This document shows positions 23,438-32,194 of a stretch of 64,000 nucleotides of DNA, piece after piece; the stretch's first letter is position 1; each line of letters begins with the position of its first letter. Below the pieces are notes generated by a model. That model was not told where the DNA came from. It worked only from the letters and a program-made list of their open reading frames with translations, and searched no databases. Both the position numbers and the translations under genes were made by a program. The DNA comes from Asanoa sp. WMMD1127 (GTDB lineage Bacteria > Actinomycetota > Actinomycetes > Mycobacteriales > Micromonosporaceae), in contig NZ_JARUBP010000001.1 of assembly GCF_029626225.1 (NCBI RefSeq), positions 1,922,001 through 1,986,000 of the forward strand. The letters are read 5' to 3'.

Positions 23438-24195
23438 CCGATCGCGCCTTCCTGCGCGTCCTGGCGGTCGACGACGAGCCGCCGGCGCTGGACGAGCTCG
23501 CCTACCTGCTGCGCGCCGACCCGCGGGTAGCCAGGCTGCACACCGCGGCCGACGCCACCGAGGCCCTGCGCGTGCTCCGCGACGCCGACGTCGACGTCGT
23601 CTTCCTCGACATCCGGATGCCGGGCCTCGACGGCATGGAGCTCGCCCGGGTGCTGCGCCGCTTCGCCCGGCCACCGGCGATCGTCTTCGTCACGGCGTAC
23701 GACGACGGCGCCGTCGACGCCTTCGACCTCGGCGTCACCGACTACGTCCGCAAGCCGGTCCAGGCCGAGCGGCTGGCCGAGTCGATCCGGCGCGTGGTCA
23801 GCGGCCGCGTGGTGCCCACCCACCCGGCCGCGCTGGCCCGCGCCGAGGAGGACCCGACGATCCCGGTGGAGCTGGCCGGTACGACCCGGATGCTGCCCCG
23901 GTCGGCGGTGCGCTGGGTCGAGGCCCAGGGCGACTACGCGCGACTGCACACGGCCGACGGCTCCCATCTCGTACGCGTGCCGCTGGCCACCCTCGCCGAC
24001 CGCTGGGCCGACGCGGGCTTCGTCCGCATCCACCGCTCCTATCTGGTGCAGCTGCGCCTGATCGCCGAACTGCGCCTGGCCAACTCCGGCTATGTCGTCA
24101 TCGTCGACGGGGCCGAACTTCCCGTGTCCCGCCGGCACACCCGGGAGCTCAAGGACAAGCTCGTCCGCGCCGCGAAACAGGACTGGAACCGCTAG
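23434..24195 (+). CDS. LytTR-family response regulator
   Basis: 253 aa, ATGA overlap with the kinase. The receiver domain has Asp13-Asp14 and phospho-acceptor Asp59 (VFLDIRMPGLDG), VTAYDD, and Lys in VRKPV. The LytTR DNA-binding domain (about 148-250) shows AVRWVEAQGDYARLHTADG, FVRIHRSYLVQL and PVSRRHTRELKDKL. It binds direct repeats upstream of target promoters, and the acetate-type symporters at 32.2 and 38.8 kb are plausible targets by family precedent. No direct repeats obvious enough to call were found just upstream of those genes. Confidence 0.93.
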   Translation: MTDRAFLRVLAVDDEPPALDELAYLLRADPRVARLHTAADATEALRVLRDADVDVVFLDIRMPGLDGMELARVLRRFARPPAIVFVTAYDDGAVDAFDLGVTDYVRKPVQAERLAESIRRVVSGRVVPTHPAALARAEEDPTIPVELAGTTRMLPRSAVRWVEAQGDYARLHTADGSHLVRVPLATLADRWADAGFVRIHRSYLVQLRLIAELRLANSGYVVIVDGAELPVSRRHTRELKDKLVRAAKQDWNR

Positions 24196-24301
24196 ATCAT
24201 CTCGGTCGAACGGCCGACGACACGAGAGCGAAGTACCTCTATCCTTCGTTGGCCTGCCATGCGCGTGCGCCGTGGCGGGACCACACGGGGAGAGGAAGGC
24301 T

Positions 24302-26389
24302 TTGACAAAGCAACCGAAGCGCCGGTTGACGGCGGCTGCGCTCGCGGCTGCCCTCCTGGCGACCAGCGTCGCCGGTTGGGCGACACCCGCACAGGCCGCG
24401 GCCACCGGCGCGATCAGCGGACACGTGACCACCGCCGCCGGCGCGCCGGCCGAGGACGTCTGGGTCCAGGCCCTCGACGCGGAGACCTACGAAGGCATGG
24501 GTTTCACGACCACCGCGGCCGACGGGTCCTACCGCATCGACGCTCTGGCTGACGGCCAGTACATCGTCAGCTTCAACGGTCCCGAGCTCGCCGAGCAGTA
24601 CTTCGACGGCAAGACGCGGATCAACGAGGCCGACCCGGTCACCGTGACCGGTGGCCGGACCACGACTGTCGACGAAGACCTGATTGCCGCCGGCTACCTC
24701 ACGGGGCACATCTCCGATCCGAACGGCGAAGGGCTGGACAACAGCCTCGTGCGGATCTACCGGGCCGAGGACGAGGCCTATGTCCAGGCGGTCGGCACCA
24801 GCTACGGCGACTTCCGCGTTCCGGTGCCGCCCGGCACCTACGTGCTGAGCTTCGAGCCCGTCAAGGACCTCGACCAGGAGCAGTACGTGCCGGGCAAGCT
24901 CACCGCCGCGGCCGCGCAGCGGTTCGTCGTCACCGCCGGCGAGGACACCACGGTCATCGACACCGCGTTGCGGACCGGCACCCTGAGCGGTCGCGTCACC
25001 CGGGCCGACGGCACGCCGGCCCGCGACGTCCGTCTCGACGTCTCGCCGTTCATGGGCAACGGGGGTGGCGAGTACGCCACGACCGACAGCAACGGCGAGT
25101 TCTCCGCGCCGCCGATGCTGGCCGGCGACTACATGGTGGAGTTCAGCGTCGGCGAACGCACCGAGTACTTCGACCGGGCCGCGCGATACGAAGACGCGGA
25201 CCCGGTGACCATCACCGGTGGGAACGACAGTCGAATCACGCCGACCCTGCTGCCGACCGGAAGCGTCCGTGTGCGCGCCCTGGACGCGGTCACCGGCTCG
25301 GTCGTTCGGGACTTCTGCGCCAACAGCGAGTGCAGCGACGGCTCGGGCGAGGTGCTGCTGACCGACCTCGCCGAAGGGTCACAGGACCTCTGGATCTCCG
25401 CCCCTGAAGCGAACTACGTCGACCGCAACAGCACTGTCACCGTCCGCGTTGGTCAGACGATCGACGTCACGGTTCGACTGGTGCCGGGCGCGAAAATCAC
25501 CACGACGGTCGTCGACAAGGCGACCGGCAAGCCGCTCCAGGACGTCTGCCTGATCGCCTACAAGCCGGGCCAGTTCTTCATCCCGGACGGCATGGGCGGC
25601 AACGAGTGCAGCGACGCGGCCGGCAAGGCGACCGTCGACAAGCTGGCGACCGGCGACTACCGGCTGTTCGCCTGGCCACGCAACAGGAGCTACGGCCGGC
25701 AATGGGTGACCGCCAACGGCGGCAGTGGTGACGAGCGGCAGGCGGTCACCATCAAGGCGACGATGGGCAAGACGTCTGCGGGCCCGCAGGTCCGTGTCGA
25801 CCGTGGCGGCTCCATCCGTGGGCGGGTGACCGACGCCACGACCGGCGCGCCCATCTCTTGGACTCAGGTCGGGATTGCCTCCGGGAGAACGGGCGGCGAC
25901 ACCTCGACCGACGAAGACGGCCGCTTCCAGATCGACGGTCTTGGCCCCTACCGCTGGCCGTTGCAGTACTGGGGCGGAAGCGACCACGCCACGGCGTGGA
26001 CGGGCGGGGCCGTGAGCCGCTACACCGCGACCGGCACCCAGGTGACCGCCGGTGCCGTGGCCACGGCCGACCTCGCGCTGACCAAGGGCGTCACCGTTCA
26101 GGGCAATCTGCACACGGGCGGCCACACGCCCGACTGGGCGCGGATCACGCTGGCCAACACGGTCACCCGTGACGACGTCGGCAGCGTCGACTTCGTGGGC
26201 AACTCCTACGAAATGCACGTGCTGCCGGGCCAGGAAGTCCGGTTCGCCTACAACCTCGATATCGACGGTGTGAGTTACCGATCCGACAAGGCGCCGCTGC
26301 CCCCGGCCGCACCGGGTGGGCCGACGCGCTACGCGGTCACCGTGCCCGACGGCGGGCTGACCATCGACCTCACTATCGCCATCCCATGA
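24302..26389 (+). CDS. Secreted protein of tandem carboxypeptidase-regulatory-like beta-sandwich domains (paralogue 1)
   Basis: 695 aa from a TTG at 24302, the only sensible start before the signal peptide. A GGGGAGAGG ribosome-binding site lies 6 nt upstream. The signal peptide ends at about TPAQA. The mature part is a chain of CarboxypepD_reg/SdrD-B-like beta-sandwich repeats, seen as recurring motifs ISGHVTTAAGAPAEDVWV, GHISDPNGEGLD, LSGRVTRADGTPARDV and IRGRVTDATTGAPI, each followed by TTTADGSYRI-like strands. Two Cys pairs are present (FCANSEC; VCLIAY..NECSD). There is no LPXTG, no C-terminal TM helix and no enzyme domain, so it is a released surface or matrix protein of unknown role. 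A paralogue follows at once. Confidence 0.88.
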   Translation: MTKQPKRRLTAAALAAALLATSVAGWATPAQAAATGAISGHVTTAAGAPAEDVWVQALDAETYEGMGFTTTAADGSYRIDALADGQYIVSFNGPELAEQYFDGKTRINEADPVTVTGGRTTTVDEDLIAAGYLTGHISDPNGEGLDNSLVRIYRAEDEAYVQAVGTSYGDFRVPVPPGTYVLSFEPVKDLDQEQYVPGKLTAAAAQRFVVTAGEDTTVIDTALRTGTLSGRVTRADGTPARDVRLDVSPFMGNGGGEYATTDSNGEFSAPPMLAGDYMVEFSVGERTEYFDRAARYEDADPVTITGGNDSRITPTLLPTGSVRVRALDAVTGSVVRDFCANSECSDGSGEVLLTDLAEGSQDLWISAPEANYVDRNSTVTVRVGQTIDVTVRLVPGAKITTTVVDKATGKPLQDVCLIAYKPGQFFIPDGMGGNECSDAAGKATVDKLATGDYRLFAWPRNRSYGRQWVTANGGSGDERQAVTIKATMGKTSAGPQVRVDRGGSIRGRVTDATTGAPISWTQVGIASGRTGGDTSTDEDGRFQIDGLGPYRWPLQYWGGSDHATAWTGGAVSRYTATGTQVTAGAVATADLALTKGVTVQGNLHTGGHTPDWARITLANTVTRDDVGSVDFVGNSYEMHVLPGQEVRFAYNLDIDGVSYRSDKAPLPPAAPGGPTRYAVTVPDGGLTIDLTIAIP

Positions 26390-28476
26390 GCAGGAGCAGC
26401 ATGAGACGAGTACGCGCCACGGCCGCCTTCGCGGCGGCCGTCATGGCGGGCACGATGGCCGTGTGGGCGACGCCCGCCCAGGCGGCCGGCACCGGCGTCG
26501 TCACCGGCCGGGTCACGACCAGCACCGGCGCGCCCGCCGCCGACATCTGGGTGTCCGTCATGGACTACGAGGAGTGGGGCGAGCCGGTCGGCTACACCAC
26601 GACCGCCGCGGACGGCACCTACCGCATCGGCGGCCTCAACACCGACAGCTACGTGGTGTCGTTCTCCGGCACCGACCACCCCACGCAGTACTTCGACGGC
26701 AAGACCGACATCTTCGACGCCGACGAGGTGCGCGTCACCACCGGCCAGACCACGACGATCAACCAGCAGCTGATCGCCGTCGGATTCATCACCGGTCGCC
26801 TGCTGCTGCCGACGGGCGAACCGTTCGCATGGCACTGGGTCGACGCCACCGACGAGTACGGCACGTCCAGGGGTGGCAGCTCGACCGACGACAACGGCGA
26901 CTACCGCATCCCGGTGCCGGCAGGCAGCTACTACGTGGCGTTCTCGCCGATCGACGACAGCTACCAGCAGCAGTACGTTCCAAGGAAGCTCAGCCGGAAC
27001 GACGCCACCTTGTTCACCGTGGCGGCCGGCGCCGAGGTCCGTGCTGACGACACCGCCTTGGAGACCGGAAGCCTGAGCGGACGCCTGACCAACGACAACG
27101 GGACGCCCGTCGCCGAGGCTTCCGTGTACGGGTCGCCGTTCCAGACGGAGGATGGCGGTCTCTACGGGGAAACCGACGCCAACGGAGAGTTCTCGTTCCC
27201 ACAGGTGCTGGTCGGCACCTACCAGGTGTCCTTCCAGGCCGGTTACCGCTACCAGTACTTCGACGGCGCGCTCCGGCCGGAGGACGCGGACCCGGTGACA
27301 GTCTCGGCCGGCGACGACACCCGAGTGACCGAGAGCATGCTGCCCACCGGCACCGTCCGCGTTCGGGCCCTCGACGCGATCACCGGCTCCGTGATCCGTG
27401 ACTTCTGCGCCGGCGACTTCTGCAGCGACGGCACCGGCGAGGTGCTGATGACCGACCAGGTCGCGGGAAATGTGCAGTTCAGCATCTGGGCCGACGGCAA
27501 CTACCTGGGTCGCGACAGCAACGTCACGGTCCGGGCGGGCCAAACCGTCGACGTCATCGCCCGGCTGCTGCCAGGCGCGAAGATCACCACCACGGTCGTC
27601 GACAGGGCGACCGGCAAGCCGCTGGCAAACGTCTGCGTGACGGCCTACAAGCCGGCCCGGGCCTACGTGCTGGACGGCTTCGGTGACAACTGCACCGATT
27701 CGGCCGGCAAGGTGACGCTGACCAGGCTCGAGGCGGGCGACTACCGGCTGTTCGCCGAGCCTCGCGACAAGGCTTACGGGCGGCAGTGGGTCGCGGCCAC
27801 CGGCGGCACTGGCGACGAGCGGCAGGCCACCACGATCCGGACCACGGCCGGTAAGACCTCGGGCGCTCCGCAGATCCGCATCGACCGCGCCGGTTCGATC
27901 CGGGGCCGGGTGACCGACGCCGCGACCGGAGCTCCACTCCACGCGGCTGTCAACATCTTCACTCAGAACCCAGGGCTCGGCGCCGAAGAGCCGTGGACGG
28001 ACGAGGACGGCCGCTTCCAGGTCGACGGCCTCGGCCCCTACCGCTGGCCGCTGAAGTTCGCCAGCTACGGCTACCCGATCACCTGGACCGGCGGCGCCAT
28101 CAGCCGGTACGCCGCCACGGGCACCCAGGTGACCGCGGGCGGTGTGGCCACCGCCGACCTCGGTCTGACCAAGGGGGTCACGGTGAGCGGCAACCTGGTC
28201 TCCGCCCACGGCGGTCCCAGCGGATACACCCGGATCAGCGTGCTGAACACCCAGACGGGCGACTACGTCAGCACCGACGACTTCGAGGGCACGGCCTACG
28301 AGGTGCGGGCGTTGCCCGGCCAGGAGATCCGCTACGTCTACTACACCGAGATCGACGGTGAGTACTACAGCTCCGACAAGGCGAAGCTGTCCCCGGCCAC
28401 CCCCGGCGGCCCGCCGCGCTACTCGGTGACCGTCCCGACGGGCGGTCTGACCGGCATCGACGTGCTGGTCGACTGA
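26386..28476 (+). CDS. Secreted protein of tandem carboxypeptidase-regulatory-like beta-sandwich domains (paralogue 2)
   Basis: 696 aa, starting with ATGA overlap of the upstream stop. An ATG at 26401 with AGGAG 4 nt before it is an alternative start that leaves the signal peptide intact (ending TPAQA). Same domain order and nearly the same length as its neighbour, with long identical or near-identical motifs (TTTAADG.YRI, QYFDGKT, GPYRWPL, ATGTQVTAGGVATADLGLTKGVTV). This is a tandem gene duplication. The Cys pairs are conserved (FCAGDFC; VCVTAYK). No anchor or catalytic motif. A strong terminator follows, so the two genes form a bicistronic unit. Confidence 0.88.
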   Translation: MSRSSMRRVRATAAFAAAVMAGTMAVWATPAQAAGTGVVTGRVTTSTGAPAADIWVSVMDYEEWGEPVGYTTTAADGTYRIGGLNTDSYVVSFSGTDHPTQYFDGKTDIFDADEVRVTTGQTTTINQQLIAVGFITGRLLLPTGEPFAWHWVDATDEYGTSRGGSSTDDNGDYRIPVPAGSYYVAFSPIDDSYQQQYVPRKLSRNDATLFTVAAGAEVRADDTALETGSLSGRLTNDNGTPVAEASVYGSPFQTEDGGLYGETDANGEFSFPQVLVGTYQVSFQAGYRYQYFDGALRPEDADPVTVSAGDDTRVTESMLPTGTVRVRALDAITGSVIRDFCAGDFCSDGTGEVLMTDQVAGNVQFSIWADGNYLGRDSNVTVRAGQTVDVIARLLPGAKITTTVVDRATGKPLANVCVTAYKPARAYVLDGFGDNCTDSAGKVTLTRLEAGDYRLFAEPRDKAYGRQWVAATGGTGDERQATTIRTTAGKTSGAPQIRIDRAGSIRGRVTDAATGAPLHAAVNIFTQNPGLGAEEPWTDEDGRFQVDGLGPYRWPLKFASYGYPITWTGGAISRYAATGTQVTAGGVATADLGLTKGVTVSGNLVSAHGGPSGYTRISVLNTQTGDYVSTDDFEGTAYEVRALPGQEIRYVYYTEIDGEYYSSDKAKLSPATPGGPPRYSVTVPTGGLTGIDVLVD

Positions 28477-28490
28477 ACGGGACCAAACGG

Positions 28491-28518
28491 AAGGCCCGCA
28501 CCGAACGGTGCGGGCCTT
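28491..28518 (+). terminator. Hairpin terminator of the secreted-protein pair
   Basis: A perfect 12-bp stem AAGGCCCGCACC (28491-28502) pairs with 28507-28518 across a 4-nt loop. TTTCC overlaps and follows the right arm. Confidence 0.85.
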
Positions 28519-28574
28519 TCCGCTTCTCCACAGGTTGTTCACATCGCCGGACCGGCTCCCTCACGCGCGCTTAC

Positions 28575-28580
28575 TACAGT
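28575..28580 (+). promoter_or_regulatory. -10 element (TACAGT) for the response regulator operon
   Basis: TACAGT ends 7 nt before the ATG at 28588, consistent with leaderless transcription of the three-gene operon. Confidence 0.5.
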
Positions 28581-28587
28581 CCCTCGC

Positions 28588-29265
28588 ATGAGAGAGCGCC
28601 GGATCCTGGTGGTCGAGGACGAGCGGACCATCGCCGACTCGATCGCCGTGCGGCTGCGGGCCGAAGGTTTCGCGGTCGGGCTGGCCGGTGACGGCCCAGC
28701 CGCGGTCGACAAGGCCCGCCGCGAACCGCCCGACCTGGTGATCCTCGACGTCATGCTGCCGGGCTTCGACGGGCTCGAGGTGTGCCGGCGGATCCAGGCC
28801 GACCGCCCGGTGCCCGTGCTGATGCTCACGGCCCGTGACGATGAGAACGACATGCTGGTCGGCCTGGCCGTCGGCGCCGACGACTACCTCACCAAGCCGT
28901 TCTCGATGCGCGAGCTGGCGGCCCGCGTACACGCGCTGCTCAGAAGGGCCGAACGCAGCCAGACCGCGGGCCCGCAGCCGATCCGGCTCGGCGACCTGGA
29001 GATCAACCAGGCGGAACGCCGGGTCAGCCGGGCCGGTGTCGAAGCGCACCTGACGCCGACGGAGTTCGACCTGCTGGTGCACCTCGCCGGCCGGCCGCGC
29101 ACCGTGCTGCCCCGCGAGCGGCTGCTCGCCGAGGTCTGGGGTTGGGGCGACGGGGCCGGCACCCGCACCGTCGACAGCCACATCAAGGCGTTGCGCCGCA
29201 AGCTCGGCGCCGACCTGATCCGCACCGTGCACGGTGTCGGCTACGCGCTGGAGGTGCGGTCGTGA
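28588..29265 (+). CDS. OmpR-family response regulator
   Basis: 225 aa. Receiver with Glu10-Asp11, phospho-acceptor Asp54 (VILDVMLPGFDG) and Lys in TKPFSMRE. The winged-helix domain has TPTEFDLLVHL, RTVDSHIKALRRKL and GVGYAL. First gene of a compact operon: its stop overlaps the kinase GTG (GTGA), and the kinase overlaps the DUF4173-like gene in the same way. It probably controls its own operon. Other targets are unknown. Confidence 0.93.
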   Translation: MRERRILVVEDERTIADSIAVRLRAEGFAVGLAGDGPAAVDKARREPPDLVILDVMLPGFDGLEVCRRIQADRPVPVLMLTARDDENDMLVGLAVGADDYLTKPFSMRELAARVHALLRRAERSQTAGPQPIRLGDLEINQAERRVSRAGVEAHLTPTEFDLLVHLAGRPRTVLPRERLLAEVWGWGDGAGTRTVDSHIKALRRKLGADLIRTVHGVGYALEVRS

Positions 29266-30317
29266 AGGACCTGCTCACCCGCGGGCTCGACCTGCTGCCC
29301 CGGCCGCTCGACCCGGTCCGCTCGATCAAGCTCAAGCTGGCCGTGCTGCTCTGCGCCTCGGCCGCCGCGGGCCTCGCCTACTTCTGGTACGCGATGGAGT
29401 GGATCCCCTACGTCACCTCCGCCACGGCACTGCTGGTCGGCCTGCTCACCTCGCAGGTGCTGGCGCACGGCATGACCTCGCCGCTGCGCGAGATGACCGC
29501 CGCGGTCCGGGCGATGCGCCGCGGCGACTACACGCAGCGGGTCCGGGCCACCTCCCGCGACGAGGTGGGCGAGCTGGCCGAGGCGTTCAACCAGATGGCC
29601 GCCGACCTGGCCGCCGCCGACCGGCAGCGGCGCGAGCTGATCGCCAACGTCTCGCACGAGCTGCGTACGCCGATCACCGCCTTGCAGGGCGTGCTGGAGA
29701 ACATCGTCGACGGGGTGGCCGACCCGCACCCCGCCACGCTGCGCACCGCGCTGCACCAGACCGAGCGCCTCAGCCGGCTGGTCACCGAGCTGCTCGACCT
29801 GTCGCGCCTCGACGCGGGCGTGCAGCCGATGCACCCGGTGCGGCTCGACGTGGCGGACTTCCTCGACGAGGTCGCCGAGGAGGCCGCCGTCACCGCGAGC
29901 GGCGCGGGGCATGACATCAACCTGGCCGTACGCCCGCCCGACACCCCGCTGACCGTGCACGCCGACCCGGCCCGCCTCCACCAGGTGCTGGCCAACCTGC
30001 TCGACAACGCGGCCCGGCACAGCCCGCCCGGCGGCACGGTCTCGGTGGTCGGTCGGCTCGACGACGACCGCGTCGTGTTCGAGGTCGGCGACGAGGGCCC
30101 CGGCATCCCGCCGGACCAGCGGGAGGCGGTGTTCGACCGGTTCACCCGCGGCGACCGGGCGGTCGGTGGCGGCACCGGTCTCGGCCTGGCCATCGCCCAG
30201 TGGGTGGTGCAGCTGCACGGCGGCACGATCGGCGTGGTCAACCCACCATCGGGCACGGGCTGCCTGATGCGCGTCTCGCTGCCGAGGTCCGCGGCGCCGG
30301 CGGCGGTGGCCGCGTGA
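29262..30317 (+). CDS. Two-component sensor histidine kinase lacking an extracytoplasmic domain
   Basis: 351 aa from the GTG at 29262 (GTGA overlap). Two TM helices (about 24-46 and 49-68) are separated by only a few residues, so there is no room for a periplasmic sensor. It resembles intramembrane-sensing kinases. HAMP (about 70-122), HisKA with NVSHELRTP (His132), and HATPase with NLLDNAARHS, GDEGPGIP and GGTGLGLAI. Signal detection probably occurs within the membrane or through a partner. The adjacent multi-TM DUF4173-like protein is the natural candidate. Confidence 0.92.
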   Translation: MKDLLTRGLDLLPRPLDPVRSIKLKLAVLLCASAAAGLAYFWYAMEWIPYVTSATALLVGLLTSQVLAHGMTSPLREMTAAVRAMRRGDYTQRVRATSRDEVGELAEAFNQMAADLAAADRQRRELIANVSHELRTPITALQGVLENIVDGVADPHPATLRTALHQTERLSRLVTELLDLSRLDAGVQPMHPVRLDVADFLDEVAEEAAVTASGAGHDINLAVRPPDTPLTVHADPARLHQVLANLLDNAARHSPPGGTVSVVGRLDDDRVVFEVGDEGPGIPPDQREAVFDRFTRGDRAVGGGTGLGLAIAQWVVQLHGGTIGVVNPPSGTGCLMRVSLPRSAAPAAVAA

Positions 30318-31795
30318 CCGACACGAAGAGCCCGAGCACCGCGCTGGCCGTACGCAAGCCGCCCTCGGACTGGTCCTGGGCCGGTCCGACCGGTGAGCCG
30401 GGCGCGCCCGCGCTGGTCGCCCTCCTGATCGCGGCCGGCATCGCCGCGGCCGCCCTGCCGCTCGACCGGGCCGGCATCGGCTGGCTGCTGGGCGGCGCAG
30501 CGGGCATTGTTGCCCTGGCAGTCACGCGAAGCAGGGTTTCCTGGCGCCAGGCCGGCTGGGCCGCGAGCACCCTCGCGCTGCTCGGCGTGGGCACCGTCCG
30601 CGACGCCGGCTGGCTGTTCGTCCTGTGCGTGCTCACCGCCGTGGTCACCGGCACGCTCGCCCTGGTCGACCCCCGGTCGGTCAAGATGATCGTCGCGTCG
30701 TTCGTGGTGCCGATCGCGGCCGCGGTGCGGGCACTGCCCTGGGTGCGGGCCGGCGTGCGCACCCGGCTCGCCGGCCGGCCCGGTGTGCCCGCCCGGGTGT
30801 TCGGCATCGCCGCCGTCTCGCTGGCCCTGCTGCTCGTGTTCGGCGCGCTGTTCGCCTCAGCCGACGACGCCTTCGCCACGCTGCTCGGCCGGGCGACGCC
30901 CACGGTCAGCGGCGCGACGGCGTCCCGGGCGCTGATCCTGTTCCCGTTGCTGTTCGTCGTGCTGGCCGGCGCCGCGTTCGTCCTGGCCGCGCCACCCCGG
31001 CCGGGCGCGGACGACCAGACCCGGTTCACGTTCCGGCGGGCCGACTGGGCGATCCCGATCGCGCTGCTCGACCTGCTCTTCCTCGCCTTCGTCGCGGTGC
31101 AGGCCACCGTCCTGTTCGACGGCAGCCGGCACGTGCTCGGCCCGGGCGGCCCGACGTTCGCCGACTACGCCCGCGGCGGCTTCTGGCAGCTCCTCGCGGT
31201 CACCGGCCTCACCCTGGTGGTGGTCGCGGTCGCCGGCCGCTGGGCGCCGCGGGCCGGCCGCGCCGACCGGTTCACGATCCGGCTGCTGCTCGGGGCGCTG
31301 GCCGTGCTCACCCTCGTGATCGTGGCCAGCGCGACCTACCGCATGAACGTCTACGAGCAGGCGTACGGCTACACCCGGCTGCGCATCTTCGTCTCCGCGG
31401 TGGAACTCGGCCTCGGCGCCGTGTTCGTCGCGATCCTGGTCGCCGGCATCCGCCTGCGCGGCGACTGGCTCCCCCGCGCCGTGCTGGCCATCGCGACCGG
31501 CGGCCTGCTCGCCCTGGCGGTCCTCAACCCGGACCGGTTCATCGCCGACCGCAACGTCGACCGCTACCTGGCCACCGGCCGGATCGACGTGCACTACCTC
31601 AGCACGCTCTCCGCCGACGCGGTGCCGGCCCTCGACCGGCTGACCGGCAACGACCGGGCCTGCGCGATCTGGCGCGCGAACAACGCCCTGGCCACGACTC
31701 GGGACGACTGGCGCTCGGCCAACCTCTCGCGCTACCAGGCCCGCCTCCTGCTGGCCGACAGGCCCGCCACCACTTGCCAGGTCTTCCGCGACTAA
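30314..31795 (+). CDS. DUF4153/DUF4173-like polytopic membrane protein
   Basis: 493 aa from the GTG at 30314, overlapping the kinase stop (GTGA). About ten to twelve TM helices cover residues 35-420. A short soluble C-terminal tail (DRNVDRYLATGRIDVHYLSTL onward) carries two Cys (RACAIW, TTCQVF). The RFTFRRADWAIPIALLDLLFLAFV region and the helical pattern match the DUF4173 group often seen beside two-component genes in Streptomyces and Micromonospora. Function is unestablished. From the operon I infer a sensor partner or output of the upstream two-component system. Confidence 0.8.
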   Translation: MTDTKSPSTALAVRKPPSDWSWAGPTGEPGAPALVALLIAAGIAAAALPLDRAGIGWLLGGAAGIVALAVTRSRVSWRQAGWAASTLALLGVGTVRDAGWLFVLCVLTAVVTGTLALVDPRSVKMIVASFVVPIAAAVRALPWVRAGVRTRLAGRPGVPARVFGIAAVSLALLLVFGALFASADDAFATLLGRATPTVSGATASRALILFPLLFVVLAGAAFVLAAPPRPGADDQTRFTFRRADWAIPIALLDLLFLAFVAVQATVLFDGSRHVLGPGGPTFADYARGGFWQLLAVTGLTLVVVAVAGRWAPRAGRADRFTIRLLLGALAVLTLVIVASATYRMNVYEQAYGYTRLRIFVSAVELGLGAVFVAILVAGIRLRGDWLPRAVLAIATGGLLALAVLNPDRFIADRNVDRYLATGRIDVHYLSTLSADAVPALDRLTGNDRACAIWRANNALATTRDDWRSANLSRYQARLLLADRPATTCQVFRD

Positions 31796-31819
31796 CTGTG
31801 ATCGGGGACACTGCGGGGC

Positions 31820-32194
31820 ATGACCGAAGGGCGGCGGACGCGGGTGGTGCTTGCCCGTGTGCACCCGCGGGCGCACGACCACGACCGCACGCGCACCGAG
31901 TTGGCCGAGCAGACCCAGGTCGGCGAGGCGCTGGTCCGGGGCCTGGTGCGGGCCCAGCTCGCCCTCGCGCTGCGGCTGTCGCTGGTGGTGGCGATCGGGC
32001 TTGGCGGGCTGCCGCTGCTGTTCGCCGTGGCGCCCGAGGTCAGCACCGCGCAGTTCGCCGGCATCGACCTGCCGTGGCTGCTGCTCGGCGTCGCGGCCTT
32101 CCCGTTCCTCGTCGTCGTCGGGTGGGCCTACGTGCGGCTGGCCGAGCGCAACGAGCAGGACTTCGTCGCGGTGGTCCGCCGGCCGGAGCGCTGA
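31820..32194 (+). CDS. Small two-TM partner protein of the following symporter
   Basis: 124 aa with a hydrophilic N-terminal half and two TM helices (about 51-70 and 84-102). The symporter GTG follows the TGA with no gap. Its position and topology parallel DUF485 proteins next to ActP-type transporters, but the sequence lacks the DUF485 core motifs seen at 38.4 kb. Probably a small accessory subunit or stabiliser. No enzyme motif is seen. Confidence 0.7.
   Translation: MTEGRRTRVVLARVHPRAHDHDRTRTELAEQTQVGEALVRGLVRAQLALALRLSLVVAIGLGGLPLLFAVAPEVSTAQFAGIDLPWLLLGVAAFPFLVVVGWAYVRLAERNEQDFVAVVRRPER

Noticed and set aside
26329-28542. About 740-codon minus-strand frame antisense to secreted paralogue 2
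   Set aside because: Shadow of the biased plus-strand coding sequence. No signal or domain, and the plus strand has a signal peptide and terminator.
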